In this document: piece after piece, positions 13,401 through 19,567 of the stretch
Layout of the letters: each line of letters begins with the position of its first letter
How positions within the stretch are numbered: the first letter of the stretch is position 1
Origin: Aurantiochytrium sp. KH105
Taxonomy: Eukaryota; Sar; Bigyra; Thraustochytrida; Thraustochytriidae
NCBI GenBank assembly: GCA_003116975.1
Contig: BGKB01000070.1
Span: forward strand, 9,810-73,809
DNA: 64,000 nt
Direction: 5' to 3'
Notes under the pieces: model-generated
Told to the model about the DNA's origin: nothing
The model's database searches: none
Seen by the model: the letters and a program-made list of their open reading frames with translations, nothing else
Made by a program: the position numbers and the translations under genes

Positions 13401-16400
13401 TGGTTTTCAGACAATCGGATCCGAGTTTGCTCGACCTGCAACGGCTCATGTGCCGATGGCCAAGCATGTGGGTCCTTATCTTCGAGCGATCCTATGCTTG
13501 TACTTTGGTCGGGAGGATGGTCTCGAAGATGAATCTAAACTGGCGGAACAGTACACAGCGTCAGCCCATCGTCAGGGAACTGTTCACTGGACGCCAGAGC
13601 TTGAAATGTTCGTCGCTCCTCTGCTCCGCCAAATTATCACAGACGAGGGAGGCGGTAACCCAAGGCTTCCAGCAGTAAGGGAATATATTGGGACAAAGAA
13701 TGCCAAGGTCGATGCTGGCAGCGATCTCGCCGATCACTCTGAAGTTTCCGAGTCCAAACGCAGTATCGTCTACCTCCGCGAAGTTCTAAGTCTTGGGCAC
13801 AGCCTTTCGCAGCTTGCGTCTGTGCGGCGCAAGTCCAGGTCACGTTTTGTTGCGGGGAGGCAGGTGCTCTCGCTTCTACGGTCGCCGATCGCGGAACATG
13901 CGCGCCTGTGTCTCGACATGGACATTGCTCCACGCGCGGTCGTCCTCATCGGCGATGAGGATCTCGAACTCGCCCAGCTGGCTCTCGATAGCGCCAAGGG
14001 AATCATGGATGGGCCCTCGGACCTGGCGCACTCTGACACGAATTCCCAGAGTCCACGAGAAGAGCTCTTGCTTCGCCGAGCGCAAGACAAGATGGGCCTC
14101 GTCTTTGCATCTGCATCGTGCGTCTCTATGCTTGTACAGCGTGCTTTGAGCGATGCAGCAAGCCTTCGCGAGTCTGCGCTGGACATTTTGCAGTTGCAAG
14201 TTCGCGGGGGAGAGGCCATGACCGCGGCATGGCAAGCTTGCGACGTTTTCTCTGCCCTCTTTCACGTGCTTCGAAAATTACGCAGTAAAGGTGCTGCGCA
14301 GATTTGTTCAACTATTGCCGTGTACGGAAATCGGGCCCTTCTTACTCAGTTCCATGCGCACGCTGAGCTTGTCGAGCTTGCTCGTGATGACTACAACATC
14401 GAAGTGCCATGTGCTATCGTCGGCGAGGGTGCAGATGATGCCGAGGCTGCCCTGGAGCGTCTTTTGGACGATACCAAAGAGGCGAGTCTTGTAGACGAGG
14501 TGCGCCAACTGCTGGGACGCATCCGTGTCGCTGTCACGGTCGACTTTGTGGCGGACCGCAGTCTCCACGAAATCTATGTGGCCCTTCTTAAGACAGTTTT
14601 TCAGCAGTGGGTATCGGATTTTTGGGCTGCGTCTCTTGACAGCGCTCAGCTCGCGCAAGAGCGTATACCCGTCATCAAGGTTGCACTGGCCATGACGCAG
14701 CAGGTGATCTTGTCAGAAAATCCGCAATTGAACGTTCGGCAAGCGTCCTTTCTCCTGCGCGAATCTGGCTGTTTTGCAGTCTTTGCGCGCATCATGCAGG
14801 AAGACTTTACCGACTTTGCAAGCCTCACCGCTGACATTCTCAGTCTGCAAACGAGCGCGGCAAATTTTCTTCTCTGCGAGTGCGCCGGACAGGACGAGGC
14901 ACTGGAGGCGCTGATGGGGGGGATTAAGGAGGCTTCGTGTGGAGACCTTGCTACGTTATACCGCACATACGTGGAAACGAATGAGGTTCTTTTGCGCGAG
15001 AGCTCCGACGATGCAAAGGGCGACGAGCATCGTGATCTTCTCTTTCAGTGGCCGCAACGAAGTGCAGTGACTCGTCGTGCTTGGCGTGTCCTTTTGCGGG
15101 CAAGCACGGCATGCATGTCTCTTCAGGATGAGCTTGTACGATCCGGATTCGTGCAACACCTATTGACAAATCTCTTGAATGACCGCACGCGACTCGTTGC
15201 TGGTGTGCATCAACTTCGACTTCGCGACATTCTCGGCACCACGTGGAACGAGAGCTGCCCACTTCGCATGGACGCAGTGAACCTCGTTTGCGCTCTTTGC
15301 CAAAAGGCGTCGATCCTGAGCTCACTGCGAGCAGAATTGGTGGCCAACATCAAAGCTGCAGGCGTCATCTCCCGCGAGGCGCGACGGCTGCAGCAGGGCG
15401 CGCAAAGGCAGATTCGCGAGGCACAGGAAGCGCGGTCAGTCCTCACGGCCATTTCTTCCATGAAGGAAAATCAATTGCAGGAACTCCTCGTTCGCGAGCG
15501 AGAAGACCTGAATGACGATTCTATTGTATCAATCTTTGGCAAAGAGCCCCACGCAGAAGCACGAAGACCTCGAGAACATGCTCCATACTTTAAAGAGGTT
15601 CCTGCGCAAAATGAAACAAAGACCTCACAGGAATCGGATCTAGTAGCAGATGATCGAAGGAAAACCAACGCAAGTACGGCTCCCGATCACCTGAGCGATG
15701 AGCGTCAACGCGGTCTTCCTTCAGCGGCACAGACCGCCAACTGTCTCGACAAGCTCGGAGATGCAATTGTCGACGCCGAACAGATATTTCGCGAATACGC
15801 GCGCCAAATAAGGAACCATCGTGCCGGGAAACAACTTACGAAATCTGTTCTGGGGAAGCAGGAGCTACAAAAGCTGCTGCAGTCCATCTCTGCGAGCGCT
15901 GCGACCCGTCGCGCAGCAGCAAATGCAATGCGAGCCGAGCCTCACATGGACTTGCATGGGTTTTACGAGTTTTATGCCACGTACCTGCTTGGATACAATG
16001 GTAAAAACGATCACGTCTTGGAGAAGCGTCCAGCCGCATCTTCGTCCGGGGTGGATGTCAAGACGCTGGACACTCTCTTCAAGCGATTTGATTCGAATCA
16101 GCAAGGGGTGCTGTCGATGCGGCAGACGCAAGCCGCGCTCAGTTCAATGTCTGGCGTTCGTGCGCTTCTCGATGGCGAGGTTGAGACGCTGGCGCGTTCT
16201 CTCAGTTTTGGGTCCTCCACAACGATCTCGTTTGCAGAATTCTGTAAACTCGCGGACACAATCAACTTGCACGCTGACTTACACATCGGAGAGGAAGATG
16301 ACTCGTCAGTGTCCTCCTCGACACGGGATGTCTTTGCTGGGTACAGTGATGCCCTAAATCTCCTGAGTGGTGGCAAGCGCATCTATGCTTTTCTCGTGGA

Positions 16401-17031
16401 GTGTCTTGCGCTTGTGGGCGAGAGCAAGAGCCTCCCATCAAAGGAGGATGTCGCCGCATGGCTTCTTGTACAAACAGGCGAAAGGAGTGCCTCAATTGAT
16501 TGGTGGCAGGCACAAAAGCTAATCGCCTGGGCGAAATCTGGCGCGCCTCCCATTCTGCCAAGCTCAGAGGCCTCAATGACGACGTCTCCTCGTCTTGGCG
16601 GTGGTGCCGCAAAAGGCGGCGAAGGCGACGACAACACAAAATCTGACTTACAGTCAGTCCAACTTAGACAGCTTGCCGCTTCGTCTCGGATGCCGCCCGG
16701 CCAGCTTGACGAATCTTCTCAAGCAGGACCGAGCGTGATCACTCTCGAGGAAGCGATCGCACGCATTCCTGGTAAGCTTGCCCGCAAGGTTGGCGAAATC
16801 AAACTTGCTGCTTTGTGGCGCGCTTTCTGTCGCTATGGCGGCGGGCGAGATGGAAGTGTACGCTTTGTGACTCTTCGCGCAGCATTTAACGACATGGGTC
16901 GAGCGTCGGTTCCAGACGGAGATCTTTACCAGTGGATCCGCAAGCACGACGCATCGGGGACTGGCACTGTTCGTTTCCGCGATTTCGTCGCTTCATATTC
17001 TTCTTCTTCTTCTTCTTCTTCTTCTTTGTAA
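1..17031 (+). CDS. Giant Tudor-repeat / EF-hand / PUB / WD-like / pseudokinase protein (5' end outside window)
   Basis: One frame runs open from base 1 to a TAA at 17029-17031 with no intron, so the N-terminus lies upstream; the first bases already encode the end of a Tudor-like unit. Order by nucleotide: about ten full Tudor/agenet-like units (1-2930) with a YDDGD motif, separated by RS-rich linkers and two degenerate EF-hand-like segments (about 1470-1700 and 2420-2630); a canonical EF-hand pair (3115-3320); two PUB domains (4270-4545, 4705-4900); an EF pair (5215-5420); a weaker PUB-like segment and a further PUB domain (5560-5880, 5995-6230); coiled coil (6420-6530); EF-hands (7330-7420, 7660-7770); WD-like blades (8320-8900, 9620-10110) around another EF pair (9370-9570); a kinase-like domain (11930-12990); an ARM-like helical region (13100-15330); coiled coil (15360-15500); C-terminal EF-hand-like segments and a serine run. 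A scaffold that links Ca2+, methyl-mark or RS-protein binding and p97-type partners is inference from the domains only. Confidence 0.9.
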   Translation: MDYDDGDAERRVAPHLIRSLATPSRSRSPRRDALDSETDAEPGFKRGDKVEARFGGKSKWYKGTIVRVYASGACDIDYDDGDAERRVAPHLIRSLGAMPSRSRSPRRDALDSETDAEPGFKRGDKVEARFGGKSKWYKGTIVRVYASGACDIDYDDGDAERRVAPHLIRSLGAMPSRSRSPRRDALDSETDAEPGFKRGDKVEARFGGKSKWYKGTIVRVYASGACDIDYDDGDAERRVAPHLIRSLGAMPSRSRSPRRDVLDSETDAEPGFKRGDKVEARFGGKSKWYKGTIVRVHASGACDIDYDDGDAERRVAPHLIRTSVASRSRSRSRSPRREPSDSETDAGPSFRRGDKVEARFGGKSKWYKGTIVRVHASGACDIDYDDGDAERRVAPHLIRASNISRSRSRSRSPRREPSDSETDTGRSFKRGDKVEARFGGKSKWYKGTIVRVHASGACDINYDDGDAERRVAPNLIRSVPNSRSRSKQGNASAEDRLRYLFDRESQDVTLGTAGELLRKFSGRALSSAERRQMMNMVRQQGLRPRDPIEFAHLVDICRELGLLGESSAEDDHPQSVDLREGDRVEAKFGGGAKFYTGRIVRVNHDGTYNIDYDDGDSERHVDPSLIRSLASKAGSSPRRSRASSRSRSRSRSRSRSPRRSRSPRRDGSEESSSEQSDSFEKGQTVEAKYGGGSVWYQGRITAVNRDGTFAIAYDDGDKENRVQARLIRAVKSSRRASSKSPLTKNARVKARFKGSAEYYTGKITAVNRDGTYAVAFDDGDFDDQVIRANIELLDEGPAASRKTADDGQLKRFKYVFDREAKVTPGTAAEVIRKVTGTALSSEQRKQAYMFCKRKGFSSAKALSFGEFKSICVDLGVLDESSSEESEESSTERHGTRRRSRSPRGGRSPRRSRSPRGKEHSKSSEFVVGDRVKAQFGTGTAWYPGRIVRVHRNGSVDIDYDDGDKEQNKSPSLVRSLDTNSSRGRSKSPRGRSRGKKSSIWAKMRRVASREADRNHRPPRLSEIEREKDYRARCRAILGARRFKELQRAFDKYDRDGNGELTEKEVAQTFRDMGKDFSRADVQRWIKEVDADGSGTVDLVEFIQAYTGITMDSSSEDSDSESESSTSSVGRGRGRGRGGSARGRGRSRSRRRKRHHSRSSTSSESSLSSGSEVAERKLWKREAWAKRLDEDAIGAIEDAFEEYCSKTRRGRRILPAKYVRVALVDTGKEASVSQVSEYMRIMGLQKHDALSLPEFAHAYVYMFCDPERDEFGRVGSYYEKLWGSGTSGRAGGATLSQRSSLGDTETIAALAAQTFRSGEWKGSREQHEALLRKLSLGRSNEVIDILKKLVRAFEELDSDETGEVSASDTEELLRKAGRDPAPLRATLDAFCKARARTSLPELLAAFGFVFESVSGEPTVPAAFAMLRLHSTPRDTRVAAETALQYLNDVLARPDDANLWQIRVRDKAFQARIGRLRGGIELMHAVGFAPKRKASTTDGAAGTDHVHLLALRGVADKYGRTMVEGVPQDTLATLTVRREEIEKELRAMEGGSKTIGEAVRSLQQECTLAQLRLALETSLVIVTDVLQNPKDSRKWRVRCANPRFLKCIGQWAHGCQLMEAVGFERVDGADVYVLRGTAAIPKGATSKDFRFPQLEKDVEDMLWRRKVDIEGALRALEVTIVTGKSNVVSNSDIVPRSPHKAAQTRKTARIVSPISRSPRSREADASKFFATVHARSATEDLQLKMIQKVFEDFDVDGDGYITARDLKEALLRRGHDNSDAAVAAWIRSRDIDHDGSVSLAEFTASFAHTVPPRVMDGRGLENVPLQPAKLTENGTTSARAKGWRPEDAISPTEVAFGLVRLFHTKRRCSSILANLCAFTEKALDHRARTLDATNSSKPQQQQDRGKSFVLAPDDYVRHVAKTKGAAEILSALHWTYDGRRRSYVSHVDAEEMEQMRARLRELDMHRRGLEFPEVANAKAVGGAVASLGGTPSTQENRPSSWLAAMETVVRYLENVLHDPQAPRFRRINIQNETFRRRIGRLQGGIEILIAAGFRETEESMLLLPEKASLPEIKARLVEIKAGIEPLREQAKLERNRVTDNSLDKAGQRRTKVVRGSDLPQQQKDTNGKKESPRKSTETPHGFANRRIESLRIKELEAQVHVLKEKLVETRKVKKASELQESVASSYRGDETADIPSELVTYELLAQERSRNSGPRSKMLKRGSGLGGGALLGTSASRAAGGRIGPLSRSGAPLVRARVSRGASRGQGKLFVTSDQGFRNGDMILVGKVSETQEARFVVGFSDGCLILDRVLEFDHEEGIPVITGRANKSEMRDFRRREIADYVVSDILLPLVENCVDAGEAVVRARDLQRRFEERPLMKPVFVSRLEHESTLGEDALLVGASTLARDNPSVNAASLPNRLWYSEKMATLYVLRHANEAHVWTEAMSPLELRDLFELIDADGDGRICRDEVVAAASSEPRVAALLSAGCFRNVDGGDHDSSQAFATIFDGRQAELTWEEFASFFSAGARRAAQERATPGWWTTLRRWCEEAWASGLSEDDLREMHVTFSLFDADADGKLSFQEWRAACQSMDGIFPTSAGWPDAPRSQLASDAEAAELWSSARRINFAEFGKLRAAQARRHGDVHAGQGMSASSALGGLGILTLIRRNLRRLHAELLRQYNGKFTKAIFLQGCFDDTALLELMHFPLAQSEDAGQSMETLETRLRQFGAHPRATSTRAVSWADIARCVNASSSPTTMMPLRAPALFSGRAQRTVCFGQDDAKVYEVACDQELQRVFVLYLSGALVVWSADGKRELCRTQVMSHASPARHAMATGSRAMRVLQFDSKTSLLIVCTAPVDNRFQVLESVSLRNLRDITLHVKPAVGAELAPVIEVAEFSSRWDAVICAVSGGAANIQILCARFGHPIALVPAAKEYSGIPRLLYVPDAEFLVAGDAGGTLRFWDLAEQLRWRRAASDASSQSLQALLSKLRKALALRASLDDNEDSSRRAVLLAQDRAHLSWTVRYSDDLGGTETKIDACRLRLPWKEVVDSEEISGVSQFRKGMEVIVVGQKLVEVAISRLYPSRPGHADVLVVGTGEGWTSVMLPEELGHVNVGDRVRIPLPAEHGDVEALFARLDENGDGVVSLEELSTLVREHARLDLHREDLARVFDYIDVNKDGQVSLRELSAALKDRDEGFARTRAVKRPPKELVCRHTTVLPGKGKSTQVTALAFLRMAGLVCAATSGGKIHLVDPLVRRFRLTHRAFADLHAETGPEFTQASENYACVHSFDVPRGGVVSQLSPVYFQSAGKDTHVPVTLDHAQAEAAKRADQTLQDSLGPDDALVQGFAYISANGSVLVVAASGFDENMVLLQDQSLFGMTGAMTRPGGWSSGTDDLRRAYRLRTSVRRVFYFVSKEARGLPEIRASLERGGLALLDLMSIERALENPHVHVFPFYQQGDGPNSVLANPRSSSSLESVANHVGMVTRRIGKSMYEVAYDASRSVLKLPRHMLEPLTDAHGSRDLHTGERVRVQQGMLYSDNRSASDGAVAREDSTGSQFGPPGDGSSVELLSALFIKRDGSLGVGTWSVDRINVLTPARDLAYPLSRVQRLAAVRSGARWRAMAHQSVRAAASLSHLRVRSFQAAEVGLLEKIGEVLRNVSLRSGPDDTETSAEEAFQLARLLPQRWGARFRNMLRTFREIFDRVAQGQSCSTSSLIDAVEYSFASGDEANNLGLDLGLGGSFARFRAAITRDGKRQTIELVTLLECVVRLHSEVLAPEEAFDVLQQVHFLDRDTCSPDQVLEVCRGLPSDAPGEPNFGFSEANFVLFASRIDPFWSVRDAVQRTRALGSRENLRKRVPQHKLVRLASLVVARDCTMELAACNENLKALMANLKQRAVGHVNASVHDNLLEAPKIDGNDAQEDAAMPGNSSTTLWNLGTESTEFLLRSSERALAALDSAAPPKYRLALDGEDTSCAQSMPQRTVYRAKGWTRQQGHGNPLDLWVHVVDEQKLARIQSYDGQPYEAHLEREAAMYRLLEKDGVAPTILDNARPVEDECRKTVADGSYTMVFGALPGWRTLRECMDAHGYLGHPSLAPLLLSWSYQLLRILKIIHAKGIVLRGPRPRQILVSPCGRFLRLSSLATAGLLALDGATEGEMVAGPDLGEVVSPEERGYDPVNDTRDGARPSKAYDMYCFGCLLMELITGSVIPRESNSFPYGLFQLSVPNAKSSLSATSTLTLGPRGELQLRRTDGALPNEACAVDASMKQLAEFKAMAFAIQAGSYVGDDLVASGPFVIDIAMQCLKADPGSRPLPQDLMEAERLLITESDFIEAGKIARRWLARDRICRNVRQGVAVPLEILIAQTHSQDAGAKWHDGAMDPRMLLDAVEAVVDCCCCSVSGNVDGDSVLGSSPSLCDEVVAMGALQSVVKLTLRFFSSGGGADVPGRGTSDLGFLEGDPGEPLRLRVLKRVVFGFQTIGSEFARPATAHVPMAKHVGPYLRAILCLYFGREDGLEDESKLAEQYTASAHRQGTVHWTPELEMFVAPLLRQIITDEGGGNPRLPAVREYIGTKNAKVDAGSDLADHSEVSESKRSIVYLREVLSLGHSLSQLASVRRKSRSRFVAGRQVLSLLRSPIAEHARLCLDMDIAPRAVVLIGDEDLELAQLALDSAKGIMDGPSDLAHSDTNSQSPREELLLRRAQDKMGLVFASASCVSMLVQRALSDAASLRESALDILQLQVRGGEAMTAAWQACDVFSALFHVLRKLRSKGAAQICSTIAVYGNRALLTQFHAHAELVELARDDYNIEVPCAIVGEGADDAEAALERLLDDTKEASLVDEVRQLLGRIRVAVTVDFVADRSLHEIYVALLKTVFQQWVSDFWAASLDSAQLAQERIPVIKVALAMTQQVILSENPQLNVRQASFLLRESGCFAVFARIMQEDFTDFASLTADILSLQTSAANFLLCECAGQDEALEALMGGIKEASCGDLATLYRTYVETNEVLLRESSDDAKGDEHRDLLFQWPQRSAVTRRAWRVLLRASTACMSLQDELVRSGFVQHLLTNLLNDRTRLVAGVHQLRLRDILGTTWNESCPLRMDAVNLVCALCQKASILSSLRAELVANIKAAGVISREARRLQQGAQRQIREAQEARSVLTAISSMKENQLQELLVREREDLNDDSIVSIFGKEPHAEARRPREHAPYFKEVPAQNETKTSQESDLVADDRRKTNASTAPDHLSDERQRGLPSAAQTANCLDKLGDAIVDAEQIFREYARQIRNHRAGKQLTKSVLGKQELQKLLQSISASAATRRAAANAMRAEPHMDLHGFYEFYATYLLGYNGKNDHVLEKRPAASSSGVDVKTLDTLFKRFDSNQQGVLSMRQTQAALSSMSGVRALLDGEVETLARSLSFGSSTTISFAEFCKLADTINLHADLHIGEEDDSSVSSSTRDVFAGYSDALNLLSGGKRIYAFLVECLALVGESKSLPSKEDVAAWLLVQTGERSASIDWWQAQKLIAWAKSGAPPILPSSEASMTTSPRLGGGAAKGGEGDDNTKSDLQSVQLRQLAASSRMPPGQLDESSQAGPSVITLEEAIARIPGKLARKVGEIKLAALWRAFCRYGGGRDGSVRFVTLRAAFNDMGRASVPDGDLYQWIRKHDASGTGTVRFRDFVASYSSSSSSSSSL
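16998..17026 (+). repeat. (TTC)n trinucleotide run coding a C-terminal serine tract
   Basis: A pure TTC/TCT run just before the stop codon of the giant gene encodes about nine consecutive serines. A similar serine run of the same codon occurs in the O-fucosyltransferase-like gene near 57137-57180. Confidence 0.9.
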
Positions 17032-17106
17032 AAGATCAAAGCTGACTTTATTCTTTCAAAAGCTCGACGACGACGAGAACGGGACAAGAAGCAGAGAAAG
17101 TATACG

Positions 17107-17114
17107 TAGGCCTA
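17107..17114. promoter_or_regulatory. TAGGCCTA palindrome in the giant gene/sirtuin intergenic region
   Basis: An 8-bp perfect palindrome. The same sequence occurs at 42129-42136, 42892-42899, 47010-47017 and 47020-47027, always outside the coding regions called here. A regulatory role is inference from recurrence only. Confidence 0.3.
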
Positions 17115-17251
17115 GGCTCGTAAAAAGTACACCATTGAAAATTGCGTTTCGCGCCGTTTTCGCTCAACCGACGATCAACGTCATTTCGCGGTTCGCGGCA
17201 TCAACGTCAGACCCGCATCCCAATCCATCACCGCGACCTGGATCTCGCGAG

Positions 17252-17278
17252 CGCGAGTGCGAGTGCGAGTGCGAGTGC
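17252..17278 (+). repeat. (GCGAGT)n hexanucleotide repeat in sirtuin 5' region
   Basis: About four and a half copies of GCGAGT lie upstream of the chosen ATG of the sirtuin gene. The frame stays open through it, but the nearest upstream in-frame start would be a TTG, so I treat the repeat as 5' UTR. Confidence 0.7.
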
Positions 17279-17383
17279 GCGCGCGGTGCGGCTCCGTCCC
17301 AGCGCGCCGCCTCGCGGCCGACCGGCGCGCCCTCGTCTGCCTGCGGACGCTCCAAGGAGAAGCGAGAGAGCGGCGCAGGATCG

Positions 17384-19273
17384 ATGGAGATGAAGCCGCC
17401 GCACCGCGAGACCACCGCGGTCAAGAGCAGCGTCGAGAGCGCGCCGCGCCAGCAGGACGTCGACGGGAGCCTCGCGGGGCGAGCAGCAGACGAGAGCGCG
17501 GCAGAGCGTCCGCACAGTACTCCTGCGGATGTCAAGCCCGGCGACTTTGCTGGGATGCGCAGCGGCAACGGCAGCGGTGGCGGTGTCGATCAGGACGACG
17601 ACAAAAGCAAGAGTGATATCGCTAAACCCCAGCCTGTCGCTGAAGGAGGGACCTCCGAAGCAACGGGCGAGGCAGCAATGCGTGACGCCGCGCCTGTACC
17701 GATGTCAGGCGTGCAAGGCGCGGCGACGCCGTCACAACCTCTAGCTCCGATGCAGCAGCTTCCGTCATCGTCGGCGAAGTCACAAGCCGGGTCGGACGTC
17801 GCGAAAAAAAATGTCCTCGAAACCTCTCACATTGCTGAGCCTGCTGCTAACCAAGAGTCGCATGAAGCATTGCTCGGGGTCTCTGGTACAAATGGTCTGC
17901 AACATGGGGAAAAGCCTTCCGCTTCTGCTCACTCTGAGCCGACTTCCGACAACGGATTAGCAAAAGACGCTTTCCTGACCAATCTTGCGCTGAGGGCAAA
18001 CATTGAAGCAAACCTAGCAAATCCTCTCAATCCTGTCGTTCCAATTGCCGCGCCACAAGGCTCCATGGGAAATTCATCTGCAGGTGCTCCTGAAAGCATT
18101 ATTGCAGCAATCACGACAAATGCCCAAACCACAAACATGCCCCTCGACGATTCGAGTGTAGGCAAGCAAGAAAACGAAGATGCAAACGAGGAGCACGCGA
18201 AAGAATCAGCAAAGGCGGACGAGTCGAACATGACAGATGACGAGACGACAGCAGAGGAAGCGAAACGCGAAAGCATCAAAGCCAAGAAGCGTGAAGCGAC
18301 CCGCAGGCTGCGCGCGAAATGGAAGAAACCCAAAGAGGTGTCCGAGTTTTCCCGTGCGCGGCCGAAACGCGGATCTCACGGTGCTGCGGTGGATCCTGCT
18401 GAGCCGCCCATTTCCAAATTGGCGAGCATGATTCTCGAAGGCAAACGTGTCGTTTTCGTGACAGGCGCCGGACTTTCCGTTGCGAGTGGCATTCCTCCTT
18501 TTCGCGGCCAACACGACGCTGTATGGGAGGAAAGCGTGTATACATGGGGCACGCGTGAAAAGTTTGAGGAAGACCCGCTTGCGTGGTACAACACCTTTTG
18601 GCTGCGACATTTTGATGAAGGAAAAGCTGCGTCATACTTTCCGAATTTGGGACATGTTGCACTGGCGCGCATTTGTGGCAATTATCCGGACTCTGCGCAT
18701 CTCATTACGCAGAACATTGACCGCCTTCACAGACACTCGAATGGAAGTATCGCGGATGATCAGCTCATCGAGATTCATGGCTATTCTGGCGGGTTCAAAT
18801 GTTACTCGGACAGGTGCCCGTACTCGCTGGAAAGGGTATGGCATGCCAAGCTTGGCGACAAGGTTCATCGTCCCGACGATGGCGGGCGGCCCCGCATTCG
18901 TGCACTGGCGGACTTGCCGAGGTGTCCTGAATGCTCCGAGATTTTGTGCCCAAATTGTCTTCTCTTTGACGAGGACTATACGGATCACGAATCGTACCAG
19001 TTTGACAAAGCAAAACAGTGGTTCCGTAGCGCTGACGCCTTTGTATTTGTTGGGACTTCCTTTGCCGTGCAGATCACCAATCTGGCTTTCATTGCTGCTG
19101 CCACAAATTTGGCTCCCATCTTCAACTTTAACATGGTCGATAATGTACCAGAGCACTTTCGTCTCCGTGTTAACTGCCATTTTATTCCGGGCCGCTCGGA
19201 GGTGACTTTACCGCAGCTTGCGGATCTCGTCTGTGCCTCCACCGCGGAAGTGTCTACAGACTCTACTATGTAA
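17384..19273 (+). CDS. Sir2-family NAD-dependent protein deacylase (sirtuin) with long N-terminal extension
   Basis: A 629-residue protein from the first in-frame ATG. The N-terminal ~340 residues are low-complexity, rich in Ala/Ser/Glu/Asp, and end in a basic, NLS-like stretch (about 18270-18330). The sirtuin core spans roughly 18400-19230. It has the NAD-binding motif GAGLSVASGIPPFRG, the TQNIDRLH motif, the catalytic His in IEIHG, a four-Cys zinc site (CYSDRC and CPEC, with an extra CPNC nearby) and the GTSF nucleotide-binding motif. All core catalytic elements are present, so an active NAD+-dependent deacylase is expected, probably nuclear. The PPFRG variant does not let me assign a human SIRT class. 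The gene is co-directional with the giant gene and with ORC3 downstream. Confidence 0.9.
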   Translation: MEMKPPHRETTAVKSSVESAPRQQDVDGSLAGRAADESAAERPHSTPADVKPGDFAGMRSGNGSGGGVDQDDDKSKSDIAKPQPVAEGGTSEATGEAAMRDAAPVPMSGVQGAATPSQPLAPMQQLPSSSAKSQAGSDVAKKNVLETSHIAEPAANQESHEALLGVSGTNGLQHGEKPSASAHSEPTSDNGLAKDAFLTNLALRANIEANLANPLNPVVPIAAPQGSMGNSSAGAPESIIAAITTNAQTTNMPLDDSSVGKQENEDANEEHAKESAKADESNMTDDETTAEEAKRESIKAKKREATRRLRAKWKKPKEVSEFSRARPKRGSHGAAVDPAEPPISKLASMILEGKRVVFVTGAGLSVASGIPPFRGQHDAVWEESVYTWGTREKFEEDPLAWYNTFWLRHFDEGKAASYFPNLGHVALARICGNYPDSAHLITQNIDRLHRHSNGSIADDQLIEIHGYSGGFKCYSDRCPYSLERVWHAKLGDKVHRPDDGGRPRIRALADLPRCPECSEILCPNCLLFDEDYTDHESYQFDKAKQWFRSADAFVFVGTSFAVQITNLAFIAAATNLAPIFNFNMVDNVPEHFRLRVNCHFIPGRSEVTLPQLADLVCASTAEVSTDSTM

Positions 19274-19567
19274 GCTTTGTCCTTTTCTTTCCTTTACTTT
19301 ATCTTACGAAAATGATCAACCAAATGCTCTCATTGCGTCCTTTTGAAGTTGAAAGTAGTTTGCAAGAGTGAAATTGTCCCTACGCTAGCTGTGATTGCCT
19401 CGAAGTCCTCCACTTCCATCGCCACAAACCCCCTCGCAGAGAGTCTGAAAATTTCAGTGCCCAAGATTCGTAATTTTGAGTGCCTGGTGGTCGTTAGATG
19501 CCGAGGTGGCAAACCCAGAAGAAAACAACACGTGCGCGAGAAGCCACCCAGCCGGCCAGCAAGGGCG

